DNA from: JBOGGN01 sp050744165
Lineage (GTDB): Bacteria > Actinomycetota > Acidimicrobiia > Acidimicrobiales > Palsa-688
Assembly (NCBI GenBank): GCA_050744165.1
Contig: JBOGGN010000434.1
Location: forward strand, 1 to 19,008
Direction: 5' to 3'
Length of the DNA: 19,008 bases
Positions 1-6,215 of this stretch are shown piece by piece; positions within the stretch are counted from its first letter, which is position 1, and each line of letters starts with the position of its first letter. The position numbers were made by a program, and so were the translations under genes. The notes beneath the pieces are model-generated. The model searched no databases. It had not been told where the DNA came from and was given only the letters and a program-made list of their open reading frames with translations.

Positions 1-138
1 GGCCGGGGGTCGGGGGCCGGGGTCGGGGCGGGCGCTGTGGCAGGTGCGGTTGCTGGAGCGGATCCGGGTGCCGGGGCGAGGGCGGGTGCGGGTGCTGGTG
101 TGGGCGCTAGGGCAGGCGCTGGGGCAGGTGCGGTTGCC
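1..138 (+). repeat. Degenerate GGNGCN-type low-complexity repeat in fabD
   Basis: Imperfect short repeats of the type gcgggtgcgggtgct and ggcgctggggcaggtgcggt fill the frame up to the FabD active-site motif. The phrase gtggcaggtgcggttgc near base 37 recurs as gggcaggtgcggttgcc near base 121, suggesting a larger duplication within the tract. The tract may extend to the left of the window. Confidence 0.75.
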
Positions 139-786
139 GGGCACAGCCTGGGTGAATACAGCGCGCTCGTGGTCGCGGGCGTGCTGTCCTCGGTCGAGGG
201 GGCCCGCCTCGTGGCGGCCCGGGGTGACGCCATGGCGGCGGCCGCCGCCGCACGCCCGGGAACCATGGCGGCGGTCTTGGGCCTCGGACCCGACGGCGTC
301 GCCAAGGCGTGCGCCGACGTCGACGGCGTGTGGGTGGCCAACGACAACGCGCCTGGGCAGATCGTGATCGCGGGGACCGCGGAGGGGGTGGCGCAGGCCG
401 GCGACGCCGCTCGGGGGCTGGGCGCCAAGCGGGTCGTCCCGCTGGCGGTCGGGGGTGCCTTCCACTCCCCTCTCATGGCGTCGGCCCAGTCGGACCTCGA
501 CGCCGCCTTGGCTGACGCTGACTTCCACGACGGGTCGATCGACTGCGTCGCCAACGTCGACGCGGAGGCACACCGGGCTGCCGGCGACTGGCGCCGGCTG
601 TTGTCGGCCCAGCTCACCTCGCAGGTCCGCTGGCGCGAGTCCGTCCTCCGGCTGGACCGCCTGGGCGTGACCCGCTACGTGGAGCTGGGACCGGGCGGCG
701 AGCTGTCGGGCATGGTGAAGCGCATCATCGACGGCGCCGTGCGGATCACCGTCGGCGTGCCCGACGACATTGCTGCCCTGGGCTGA
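1..786 (+). CDS. fabD: Malonyl-CoA:ACP transacylase FabD, C-terminal part, with a Gly/Ala-rich insert
   Basis: Transfers malonyl from CoA to acyl carrier protein for fatty-acid elongation. The frame is open to the left edge, so the true start lies outside the window; the first in-window start is GTG 37. Numbered from that GTG, the nucleophile elbow GHSLGEYSAL places the catalytic Ser at residue 37 (bases 145-147), the substrate-binding Arg at 62 (AARGDAMA) and the catalytic His at 143 (AFHSPLM). The family C-terminal strand VELGPGGELSGMVKRI is present. The oddity is upstream: all 46 codons from base 1 to base 138 encode almost only Gly and Ala, with a few Val, Arg, Ser, Asp and Pro, right up to the GHSLG motif. 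Normal FabD has an ordered helix and strand there. The stop overlaps the next start (TGATG). Identity is firm; whether the protein is functional is not. Confidence 0.9.
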   Translation, partial: GRGSGAGVGAGAVAGAVAGADPGAGARAGAGAGVGARAGAGAGAVAGHSLGEYSALVVAGVLSSVEGARLVAARGDAMAAAAAARPGTMAAVLGLGPDGVAKACADVDGVWVANDNAPGQIVIAGTAEGVAQAGDAARGLGAKRVVPLAVGGAFHSPLMASAQSDLDAALADADFHDGSIDCVANVDAEAHRAAGDWRRLLSAQLTSQVRWRESVLRLDRLGVTRYVELGPGGELSGMVKRIIDGAVRITVGVPDDIAALG

Positions 787-1136
787 TGGCGGCCTTCCTG
801 GCGCCGCTTGCCTCTCTGGCCGGGCCGGCCTCTCTAGTCGCGCTGGCCTCTCTGGCCGCGCCGGCCTCTCTGGCCGCGCCGGCCTCTCTGGCCGCGGTGG
901 CCTCTCTGGCCGCGGTGGCCGACCAGCCCATGCATACGCTGCCGTGGTATTTCGGCGTGGCCGTGTTCGCATTCTGGGTGGCGGCTGCGTGCGGGTTTGC
1001 TTTGCTTTTCCGCCGCCGGATGCGGGCTCGGGCGGAGCGGCGCCGCGACGCCCGCCGAGGACCGGCCCGGCGGGATCGGCCGCCCATTCGAGACGATCGC
1101 TCGCTGGAATCAGGAAAGGACCTGGAGCGCTGGTGA
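786..1136 (+). CDS. Small membrane protein with N-terminal ASLAAP hexapeptide repeats
   Basis: I do not recognise a family. The 116-aa protein starts at ATG 786, inside the fabD stop (TGATG), and ends in GTGA overlapping the next start, so the three genes look translationally coupled. Residues 9-44 are six tandem hexapeptides of the ASLAAP/ASLAAV type. A clear transmembrane helix follows (about residues 54-75, PWYFGVAVFAFWVAAACG), then a strongly basic cytoplasmic-looking tail (FRRRMRARAERRR onward). The Ala/Leu repeat could be a second helix. An alternative start at Met49 would remove the repeat and leave a one-helix protein. Function unknown. Confidence 0.6.
   Translation: MAAFLAPLASLAGPASLVALASLAAPASLAAPASLAAVASLAAVADQPMHTLPWYFGVAVFAFWVAAACGFALLFRRRMRARAERRRDARRGPARRDRPPIRDDRSLESGKDLERW
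810..917 (+). repeat. 18-bp tandem repeat, 6 units, in frame
   Basis: Six adjacent units begin at 810, 828, 846, 864, 882 and 900. The consensus is gcctctctggccgcgccg; the last two units end in gcggtg, and the second is the most diverged (ctctagtcgcgctg). The 18-bp period keeps the reading frame and adds six residues per unit. Confidence 0.95.
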
Positions 1137-1474
1137 CATCGGTCTATTTCAACCCTAAATGCTCGAGGTGCCGCACCGCCCAGGCGATTCTGGCGGACAA
1201 AGGCGTCGACGCCACGTTCATCCGCTACCTCGACACGCCGCCGACCGTCGACGAGCTGCGCCACCTGATGGTCCTGCTGGCCATCGACGACCCGCGCCAG
1301 ATGATGCGTCCCGGCGAGCCGGTCTACCGTGAGTTGGAGTTGGACAAGGCCTCGCCCGAGGATTTGCTCGCTGCCATCACGGCTCATCCCATCCTGCTGG
1401 AGCGGCCGATCGTGGTGGTCGGCGAGCGGGCCGTTATCGCCCGGCCGCCGGAGCGGCTACTGGAAATCGTCTGA
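1133..1474 (+). CDS. ArsC/Spx-family thioredoxin-fold protein (arsenate reductase-like)
   Basis: 113 aa, the usual length for the ArsC/YffB family (about 110-120). Start chosen at GTG 1133, which overlaps the preceding stop as GTGA and leaves the N-terminal strand (TSVYFNPKCSRCRTAQ) directly at the start; aggaaagga lies about a dozen bases upstream. The nucleophile motif has Cys10, and Cys13 completes a CxxC as in Spx/YffB-type members. The C-terminal block LLERPIVVVGERAVIARPPE matches the family region with substrate-binding Arg residues. ArsC itself reduces arsenate with glutathione/glutaredoxin; no ars operon genes are adjacent, so a general thiol role is equally possible. Family assignment is firm, substrate is not. 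Confidence 0.85.
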   Translation: MTSVYFNPKCSRCRTAQAILADKGVDATFIRYLDTPPTVDELRHLMVLLAIDDPRQMMRPGEPVYRELELDKASPEDLLAAITAHPILLERPIVVVGERAVIARPPERLLEIV

Positions 1475-1654
1475 CTCGGGTTGGATGCCGCGGGCCTCGT
1501 AGGTATTGGGTAGTCCGCCCGAACCCGGGTCGATCTGACAAACACGCTTGGCCATAACTGGCGACTTGGTGCCCGCGAGGAGCATCGGATTGCCCCAAGA
1601 CTTGTGCGCGCTCAGATACGAGGGTGCCAGGTCACCGCTGCAAGATCGATTCTG

Positions 1655-1746
1655 CAACTTGGCCGCGTTTCGTCAACTTGGCCGCGTTTCGTGAACTTGG
1701 CCGCGTTTCGTGAACTTGGCCGCGTTTCGTGAACTTGGCCGCGTTT
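1655..1746. repeat. 19-bp tandem repeat, 5 units
   Basis: Units start at 1655, 1674, 1693, 1712 and 1731. The first two read caacttggccgcgtttcgt and the next two gaacttggccgcgtttcgt. The fifth is truncated after gaacttggccgcgttt. Near-identity implies recent expansion. There are no unique spacers, so it is not a CRISPR array. Confidence 0.97.
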
Positions 1747-1797
1747 GACTGAGCTGTACAACCATTTCAGACCCCAAGTTCACCAAACGCGGCCAAG
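1715..1797. repeat. Inverted copy of the 19-bp repeat forming a 24-bp stem
   Basis: Bases 1774-1797 are the reverse complement of 1715-1738 with one mismatch in 24, separated by about 35 bases. In a transcript from either strand this would be a strong stem-loop. Its position between convergent genes would suit a bidirectional terminator or a REP-like palindromic element. No T-run follows either arm. Confidence 0.85.
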
Positions 1798-1878
1798 AAC
1801 GCCCCGGCGGCATCCGCGTCGGCTTCACCTCGGTCACCCGGCTCGGCCCTCGACCCGCCACCATCGAAGGCGGCGCCT

Positions 1879-2835
1879 CTACGCCCCCGCGCCCGCCCCC
1901 GCCGGCGCGAAAACCTCGGCCACGGCCCGAAGGACGGGGCTGATGTCGCCGTAGCTAGCGTTGGCCGCGTCGTTGAGGAGGGTCAACCCGAAGTACGTCT
2001 CGATCGAGCGCAGCAGCCCGGCGTGGGTGAGCGGGCTGTCCCAGTTACCGTCGCCGCCGAGACCGAAGGTGCCGTGTGCCACGTCGGTCAAGGTCTTGGA
2101 GACAAGCATCAAGATCACCGGTCCGCCCGTTGTCGGCGGAGTCCCGATGCCGCCGACGACGGCGTGGCCCGAGCCGTCGTACGCCTCGTCCCATAGCAAG
2201 AGGACGACCCCACCGGCCTGCCACCACCGGGACGCGACGATGCCGTCCACCAGCCCCTGGACCCATTGGTCTCCGGTTTGCACCGCCACTGCGTCCTTGG
2301 CGGTTGAGCCCACGGGATCGTGCATGTTGTCCGCCATATTCGGGATCACCAGGCAAAACGCCGGCAACGGCTCGGTCGTGGAATCGAGATCGGCCAAAAG
2401 GGTGGTGAACGGCTTGACCCGCGTGGCGTTGAAGCCCTCGAAATACACGATCGGGTTGTGCCTTACGACATAGAGGGCGTCGTTGGAGACGTCCTTACCC
2501 CCGCCGTCGACAGTGGGGTCCTGCCCGGCAGCGAGGGACTCGAAGTAGCCGGCCCAAGGGATCCCGGCGGCATCGAGTTGGGAGCCCAGCGTCTCGCCCG
2601 TCAAACGATGGGCAGGAGGCGGGCCGTCGTCGGTGATCCCGAACGTCGAGCCGGCCCAGAGGGTCAAGTAGTTGGGGAGCGACGGGTGCGCGGCACCGAA
2701 GTACTGGGTGGCCACCGGGTGGTGCTGCCCGAGTCGCGTGATGTTCGGGGCGTTCTGGTTGCCGAGGACATTGATCGCCTGCTGGTTCTCCATGATCAGC
2801 AGCATCAGCCCCGGCTTGGCGGACGCGCTTGCCAT
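1879..2835 (-). CDS. Phosphoesterase family protein (PF04185-type, phospholipase C/acid phosphatase-like)
   Basis: 318 aa with the landmarks of the phosphoesterase family: MENQQAINVLGNQNAP (family ENxS...N.AP metal-site start), HPSLPNYLTLWAGSTFGITDD, RHNPIVYFEGF, the IPNMADNMHD segment, VVLLLWDEAYDGSG and the C-terminal THAGLLRSIETYFGL. Such enzymes hydrolyse phosphomonoesters or phospholipid head groups. Most relatives are exported, but here the first strand begins within about 10 residues of ATG 2835. The frame upstream has no ATG, GTG or TTG before an in-frame TGA (around 2917), so no signal peptide is encoded. Either it acts inside the cell or the N-terminus has been lost. The C-terminus ends in a Gly/Ala tail (PAGAGAGA). 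Confidence 0.85.
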   Translation of the reverse strand: MASASAKPGLMLLIMENQQAINVLGNQNAPNITRLGQHHPVATQYFGAAHPSLPNYLTLWAGSTFGITDDGPPPAHRLTGETLGSQLDAAGIPWAGYFESLAAGQDPTVDGGGKDVSNDALYVVRHNPIVYFEGFNATRVKPFTTLLADLDSTTEPLPAFCLVIPNMADNMHDPVGSTAKDAVAVQTGDQWVQGLVDGIVASRWWQAGGVVLLLWDEAYDGSGHAVVGGIGTPPTTGGPVILMLVSKTLTDVAHGTFGLGGDGNWDSPLTHAGLLRSIETYFGLTLLNDAANASYGDISPVLRAVAEVFAPAGAGAGA

Positions 2836-3122
2836 GCCCGCCGCAGCGTACCCGCGGGATGGTCCACACGGCGGAGATAGGGCTGTTACCCTATTTTCCG
2901 ATGTATTTGTCGGTTCTCACCGTGTGCACCGGTCACCGGTTCGGGAGCCCGCCGACGATTTTGCCCGCCTGCACGGGCGGCTAAGTCCGGTCGGGTTGCG
3001 CCGCACCCCGTCCGCTGGAGTGACGCAACCCGGCCGCCCACCTCGCCCGAGAGCCCATCTGTAGCCGCCCACCTCGCCCGAGAGCCCGTCCGCAGCGTCG
3101 AGCGACCCGGTAGCGTCGCCTT
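2836..3122. promoter_or_regulatory. Divergent intergenic region with inverted and direct repeats
   Basis: Separates the phosphoesterase (minus) from the SEC-C gene (plus). It contains an AT-rich patch (ttaccctattttccgatgta, 2887-2906) unusual for this window and a palindrome ATAGGG-6-CCCTAT at 2877-2894. It also has a 9-bp inverted repeat cgggttgcg/cgcaacccg (2992-3000 and 3024-3032) and a 24-bp direct duplication. The palindrome next to the AT-rich patch is a plausible operator/promoter for the phosphoesterase; this is inference. Confidence 0.4.
3033..3087. repeat. 24-bp direct repeat, two copies 31 bp apart
   Basis: The 24-bp sequence beginning gccgcccacctcgcccgaga occurs identically at 3033-3056 and 3064-3087, just upstream of the SEC-C gene start at 3123. 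Confidence 0.95.
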
Positions 3123-5045
3123 GTGGCTACACGTGTCCTCTCGCCTGTTCCCGAAGTGGTCGACGCTGTGGCCGCCGCCCTAGCTCCGGGCCCGCTGGCG
3201 GTGCCGCAGCTAGAGGATCGGCTCCAGCAGCAGGGCATCGAGCTCGGGCCCGAACCCGATCTTCGGCTCTTCGACGTCCTCGACCACGGCCGCTTCGTCC
3301 TGTTGGAAGACGAACGGATGGTGGATGTGCTGGCCTTGGCGGAAGGCGTGACGGTGACCCACGAACTCGGCGCCGGGGAGGTATTCACTGGCAAGGTCGA
3401 CCTCGAGCCGGACCTCGTCGTCCTCGCCGGCCTCGAGGTGGCCGGCTTGGCGTTGTCGTCGAGTAGCGGCCGGCTCGACTGCCAGCTTGACCGCAAACGA
3501 GGGACCGGCGTCTTGGTTGGACCCGACGGCTGGTTGGGCCCGGGGGCCTACGACGGCGCCACGCTGGTCGTCACCATCAGCGGGCGGCAGACCTCCCTCT
3601 CGACGACCCACGATTTTCCCCCCATCGCCCCTGCTCCCGAGACAGTGGCGGCCGTGCGGAGGGCCTACGAACGCCTGGCCGGGTCCGGCCCCGAATCGGC
3701 CGGTCCGGACGGCGCACCGGCGCCGGTGTCCGTGTTCGACCTCTGGGTGGAGGCGCTCTCGGCCGACCGGGACGCCTTCACGGCGACCTCCCAGGCGCCG
3801 ATGACGCGCCTGCTCGGGACGGCCGGCCTCGAGTCCCACTTCGACCGGGTGGCCCCGGCCGGCTATGACTGGAACGCATGGGAGGTTGAGCAGGTCTTTG
3901 ACCAGGTGGCGCACCGGTGGGGCCTGGGCGCCGCGGGTCGCGAGGCCTTTATCGCCGTCGCCCGTGCCTTCCAGGCCAGCGTCGACGGGCACCTGAAGAC
4001 CACCGACCTGCCTCTGCTGGGGCAGCTGCTCTCCTCCGGGACGGTGGCGCCGGCCTTCGTTGGCGAAGCCCTTGGTAACGACGCCGACAGCGACGGCTCG
4101 GTAGCCGCCTTCGCCCGCGCTGCCGAGGAGGCGGCGTCGAGCCGCGACCGCGCCGGCCCGTTGTGGGTCCAGGCCATCTGCGCCGAACGAGCCGGCCGAA
4201 CCCTAGACGCCGAGTCGCTGGTCGCCGCGGCCACAACGGCCAATGGTGACTACCCGCCAGCGTTGCACGACGCGGCCTGGTATGCCGCTGATCGGGGCGA
4301 CACCCGGCGTGCCGCGTCCCTGCTGCGCCGCGCCGGCGACGAGGCCGACGAGCAAACCCTGGAGATGCTGGAGCTGTTCTCCCAGGCGCCGGAGGCGTCG
4401 GTCGGCCGGAACGACCCCTGTCCGTGCGGGTCCGGCAAGAAATACAAGTTCTGCCACCTGGGCCGGGAAGCGCTCCCGCTCTCAGAGCGGGCACTGTTGC
4501 TGCACCACAAGGGGATGGCGTACCTGGAACGGGGCCGTTACGTCGAACACCAGGTGGGCATCGCCATCGCCTTGGCAGGCGGCGGCGAAGACCGGCGCGC
4601 ACTCGGCGAGGCGTTGCAATCGGCGCTGGTCACCGACCTGGTGCTCTTTGAGGATCACGCTTGGGATGACTTCGTGCGCGACCGCGGCATCCTGCTGCCC
4701 CCCGACGAGTTGGCCCTGGCCCAGGAGTGGCAGCAGGTCCAGCGGTCGGTACACGAGGTCATGGGGGTGCGACTCGGTGAGGGGATCACGGTCAAGAACC
4801 TCCGCAGCGGAGCCGTCGTCTTTGTGAACGAGCGGGGCGGCGCAGAACGGCTGAAGGTCCTCGATCTCCTGTGCGCCCGCATCGTCCCGGTTGGCAACGG
4901 CCAGCACCGGGTCATGGGGGGCTTCGAGGTCGTCGATCGGCGAGATCGTGACGAGCTTGTGGCGCTGCTGGACACCCGACCGACGGGTGCCTCCGTCGCC
5001 GCGTGGTTTGGCATGATCGCCGATCGCCGCCGTCACGAGGAATGA
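3123..5045 (+). CDS. Large SEC-C motif protein, function unknown
   Basis: 640 aa from GTG 3123. The recognisable element is a SEC-C zinc-binding motif (PF02810 type), GRNDPCPCGSGKKYKFCHLG, with ligands Cys433, Cys435, Cys444 and His445. This motif is best known at the SecA C-terminus but also occurs in many uncharacterised proteins. It lies mid-protein here, not at the end. Residues about 340-415 look like paired TPR-type helices (QAICAERAGRTLDAESL, ALHDAAWYAADRGDTRRAAS). The N-terminal 170 residues and the C-terminal 190 residues match nothing I recognise. No signal peptide or membrane helix is evident, so it is probably cytosolic. The stop overlaps the DUF488 start (ATGA), implying coupled expression. 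Confidence 0.75.
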   Translation: MATRVLSPVPEVVDAVAAALAPGPLAVPQLEDRLQQQGIELGPEPDLRLFDVLDHGRFVLLEDERMVDVLALAEGVTVTHELGAGEVFTGKVDLEPDLVVLAGLEVAGLALSSSSGRLDCQLDRKRGTGVLVGPDGWLGPGAYDGATLVVTISGRQTSLSTTHDFPPIAPAPETVAAVRRAYERLAGSGPESAGPDGAPAPVSVFDLWVEALSADRDAFTATSQAPMTRLLGTAGLESHFDRVAPAGYDWNAWEVEQVFDQVAHRWGLGAAGREAFIAVARAFQASVDGHLKTTDLPLLGQLLSSGTVAPAFVGEALGNDADSDGSVAAFARAAEEAASSRDRAGPLWVQAICAERAGRTLDAESLVAAATTANGDYPPALHDAAWYAADRGDTRRAASLLRRAGDEADEQTLEMLELFSQAPEASVGRNDPCPCGSGKKYKFCHLGREALPLSERALLLHHKGMAYLERGRYVEHQVGIAIALAGGGEDRRALGEALQSALVTDLVLFEDHAWDDFVRDRGILLPPDELALAQEWQQVQRSVHEVMGVRLGEGITVKNLRSGAVVFVNERGGAERLKVLDLLCARIVPVGNGQHRVMGGFEVVDRRDRDELVALLDTRPTGASVAAWFGMIADRRRHEE

Positions 5046-5533
5046 CGGGCGCGCTCCGACGGGCGCCGAAGATTGAGGTGCGGCGCATTTACCAACCTGA
5101 GGGACTCGAAGCCGCCGCCGGTTACCGGGTCCTCGTGGATCGGCTCTGGCCCCGGGGTGTGCGCAAGGCCGGAGCGCCCATTGATGAGTGGCTTCGGGAT
5201 GTGGCGCCCAGCACCGAACTACGCAAGTGGTACGGCCACGCCCCGGAGCGCTTCGTCGAGTTTCGGGAGCGGTATATCACCGAGCTGCGGTGCCCCCCAG
5301 CCTCCAAAGTGGCTTGTGGGCTGGCCCGCCAGGCGAGGCGGGCGCCGCTGCTGCTGGTGACCGCCACTCGGGACGTCGAGCATTCGGGCGCCGTCGTGCT
5401 CCGCGACCATCTGGCGCGGCTGGCGGGCGGTGACGACGAGGAGGGCGGAGACCCAGCGTGCTGGGCCGAGCAAGTGTGCGAGGCGTGCGGGCAGATCCGG
5501 GAGGAACCGCACCACTGCTCAGCGGACCGCTGA
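5042..5533 (+). CDS. DUF488 (YeaO-like) protein with a C-terminal Cys/His tail
   Basis: 163 aa from ATG 5042, which overlaps the preceding stop as ATGA, with gagga immediately upstream. The core matches DUF488/YeaO: IYQPEGLEAAAGYRVLVDRL, WPRGVRK, WLRDVAPSTELRKWYGHAPE, RYITEL and LLLVTATRDVEHSGAVVLRD. No biochemical role is established for this family to my knowledge. YeaO-type proteins are usually about 115-120 aa; this one continues with an acidic linker (GGDDEEGGD) and a Cys/His cluster: Cys140, Cys146, Cys149, His157, His158, Cys159 (VCEACGQIREEPHHC). That tail could bind zinc. Translation could also start further upstream in the same frame (5003), but that would overlap the SEC-C gene. 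Confidence 0.85.
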   Translation: MTGALRRAPKIEVRRIYQPEGLEAAAGYRVLVDRLWPRGVRKAGAPIDEWLRDVAPSTELRKWYGHAPERFVEFRERYITELRCPPASKVACGLARQARRAPLLLVTATRDVEHSGAVVLRDHLARLAGGDDEEGGDPACWAEQVCEACGQIREEPHHCSADR

Positions 5534-5586
5534 CCCCAACGTCGGGCGGCCGGGTCGGCTTGAGCCGGGCCGAGCCAGCGGCGCTG

Positions 5587-6102
5587 TCAGGAGCCGGAGT
5601 CGACCAGCGTCTTCCAGTCCTTGAGTTGCGCCCGCACCTGGGCCGGGGTGAGCCGCAGCGTCGAATCCTTGACCCGGTCCACGATCTGGCGCTGCTCCCA
5701 GTACTCGTGGGCCGCCCCGCGGAAGCGGGGCTTGCGGAAGGCGACGAGGTCCTCCGGCGCTTCTCCAAGGAACCCCCACAAGGTGAAGGCCAGCTCCATG
5801 TCGAAGATCACCGGTGCCCGCCCGAAGCTGGCCGCCCGCTTGCTCCCCACTGCGAAGCACCCGGAGATGGCGTCGGCCGCGTGCTCACCTTCGGTCAGCT
5901 GCAGCTTGGGCTCGAAACGGCGGGCGAGCGCCAACCCGTACCCCAGGTCCGGCCCGGTGGCACCGAACTTGGCGCCGGTGGGCGGGACCGGGTTGGGACC
6001 CTCGCCCGGCCGGGTGGCCTCCCAGCTGCGGGGCACCGGCAGGCGGTCGATGGGCCGTATGCGGTCGGGCCCGGCCAGCGGAACGTAGTCGGGGGCCGTC
6101 AC
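5587..6102 (-). CDS. Hypothetical protein downstream of cimA
   Basis: 171 aa from GTG 6102. I do not recognise the family. It is soluble, without a signal peptide or membrane helix. Notable stretches are a Pro-rich N-terminus, GPDLGYGLALARRF, the central GEHAADAISGCFAVGSKRAA, and an Arg/Trp-rich C-terminus (RGAAHEYWEQRQIVDR). Codon use matches the neighbours. It is the last gene of the leuB-ilvE-cimA run, and its GTG overlaps the stop of a 16-aa micro-ORF (GTGA). Its first residues, VTAPDYVP, are also found in the micro-ORF and in the CimA C-terminal tail because all three derive from the same 47-bp repeat. The gene is real by codon bias and context; function unknown. Confidence 0.75.
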   Translation of the reverse strand: MTAPDYVPLAGPDRIRPIDRLPVPRSWEATRPGEGPNPVPPTGAKFGATGPDLGYGLALARRFEPKLQLTEGEHAADAISGCFAVGSKRAASFGRAPVIFDMELAFTLWGFLGEAPEDLVAFRKPRFRGAAHEYWEQRQIVDRVKDSTLRLTPAQVRAQLKDWKTLVDSGS

Positions 6103-6215
6103 GACCCGCCATCCTGCCCGGCCCGCGGAACGTAGTCAGGGGCGGTCACGACCCGCCATCCTGCCCGGCCCGCGGAACGTAGTCAGGAGCGGTCACGATG
6201 CCATCCTGCCCGGCC
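6081..6215. repeat. 47-bp tandem repeat, about 2.9 units, at the cimA/unknown-gene junction
   Basis: Units start at 6081, 6128 and 6175, each beginning gaacgtagtc and containing the core ggtcacgacccgccatcc or a variant. The first two are complete (47 bp). The third, inside the cimA 3' end, is about 2 bases shorter around cacgatgcc and diverges after about 6215. Since 47 is not a multiple of three, each unit shifts the frame relative to the next. Confidence 0.95.
6099..6149 (-). CDS. 16-aa micro-ORF linking cimA and the downstream gene
   Basis: GTG 6149 lies inside the cimA stop (GTGA, 6146-6149). The frame encodes VTAPDYVPRAGQDGGS and stops with TGA inside the GTG of the downstream gene (GTGA, 6099-6102). 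It exists because one 47-bp repeat unit begins and ends at equivalent GTGA points. Its likely role, if translated, is to relay ribosomes from cimA to the next gene, not to make a functional peptide. Translation is inferred only. Confidence 0.4.
   Translation of the reverse strand: MTAPDYVPRAGQDGGS

Larger units (their letters stand above)
1475..1878. other. Gene-poor convergent intergenic region
   Basis: About 400 bases between the ArsC-like gene (plus) and the phosphoesterase (minus). The right half holds the tandem and inverted repeats listed separately. The left half contains a minus-strand open frame, 1657 down to 1457, starting with TTG. Its third-position GC bias is weaker than in neighbouring genes, it overlaps the end of the ArsC-like gene, and I recognise no family. 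No tRNA-like cloverleaf was seen. Confidence 0.5.

Noticed and set aside
746..1387. 213-aa minus-strand frame with Ala-Arg-Glu repeats
   Set aside because: Antisense of the 18-bp repeat and of the ArsC-like gene; the repeats only reflect the plus-strand array.
1475..1650. tRNA gene
   Set aside because: gggttcgggc on the minus strand recalls a T-arm, but no acceptor stem or cloverleaf can be built.
1655..1746. CRISPR array
   Set aside because: The 19-bp units are directly adjacent with no unique spacers, and no cas genes are present.
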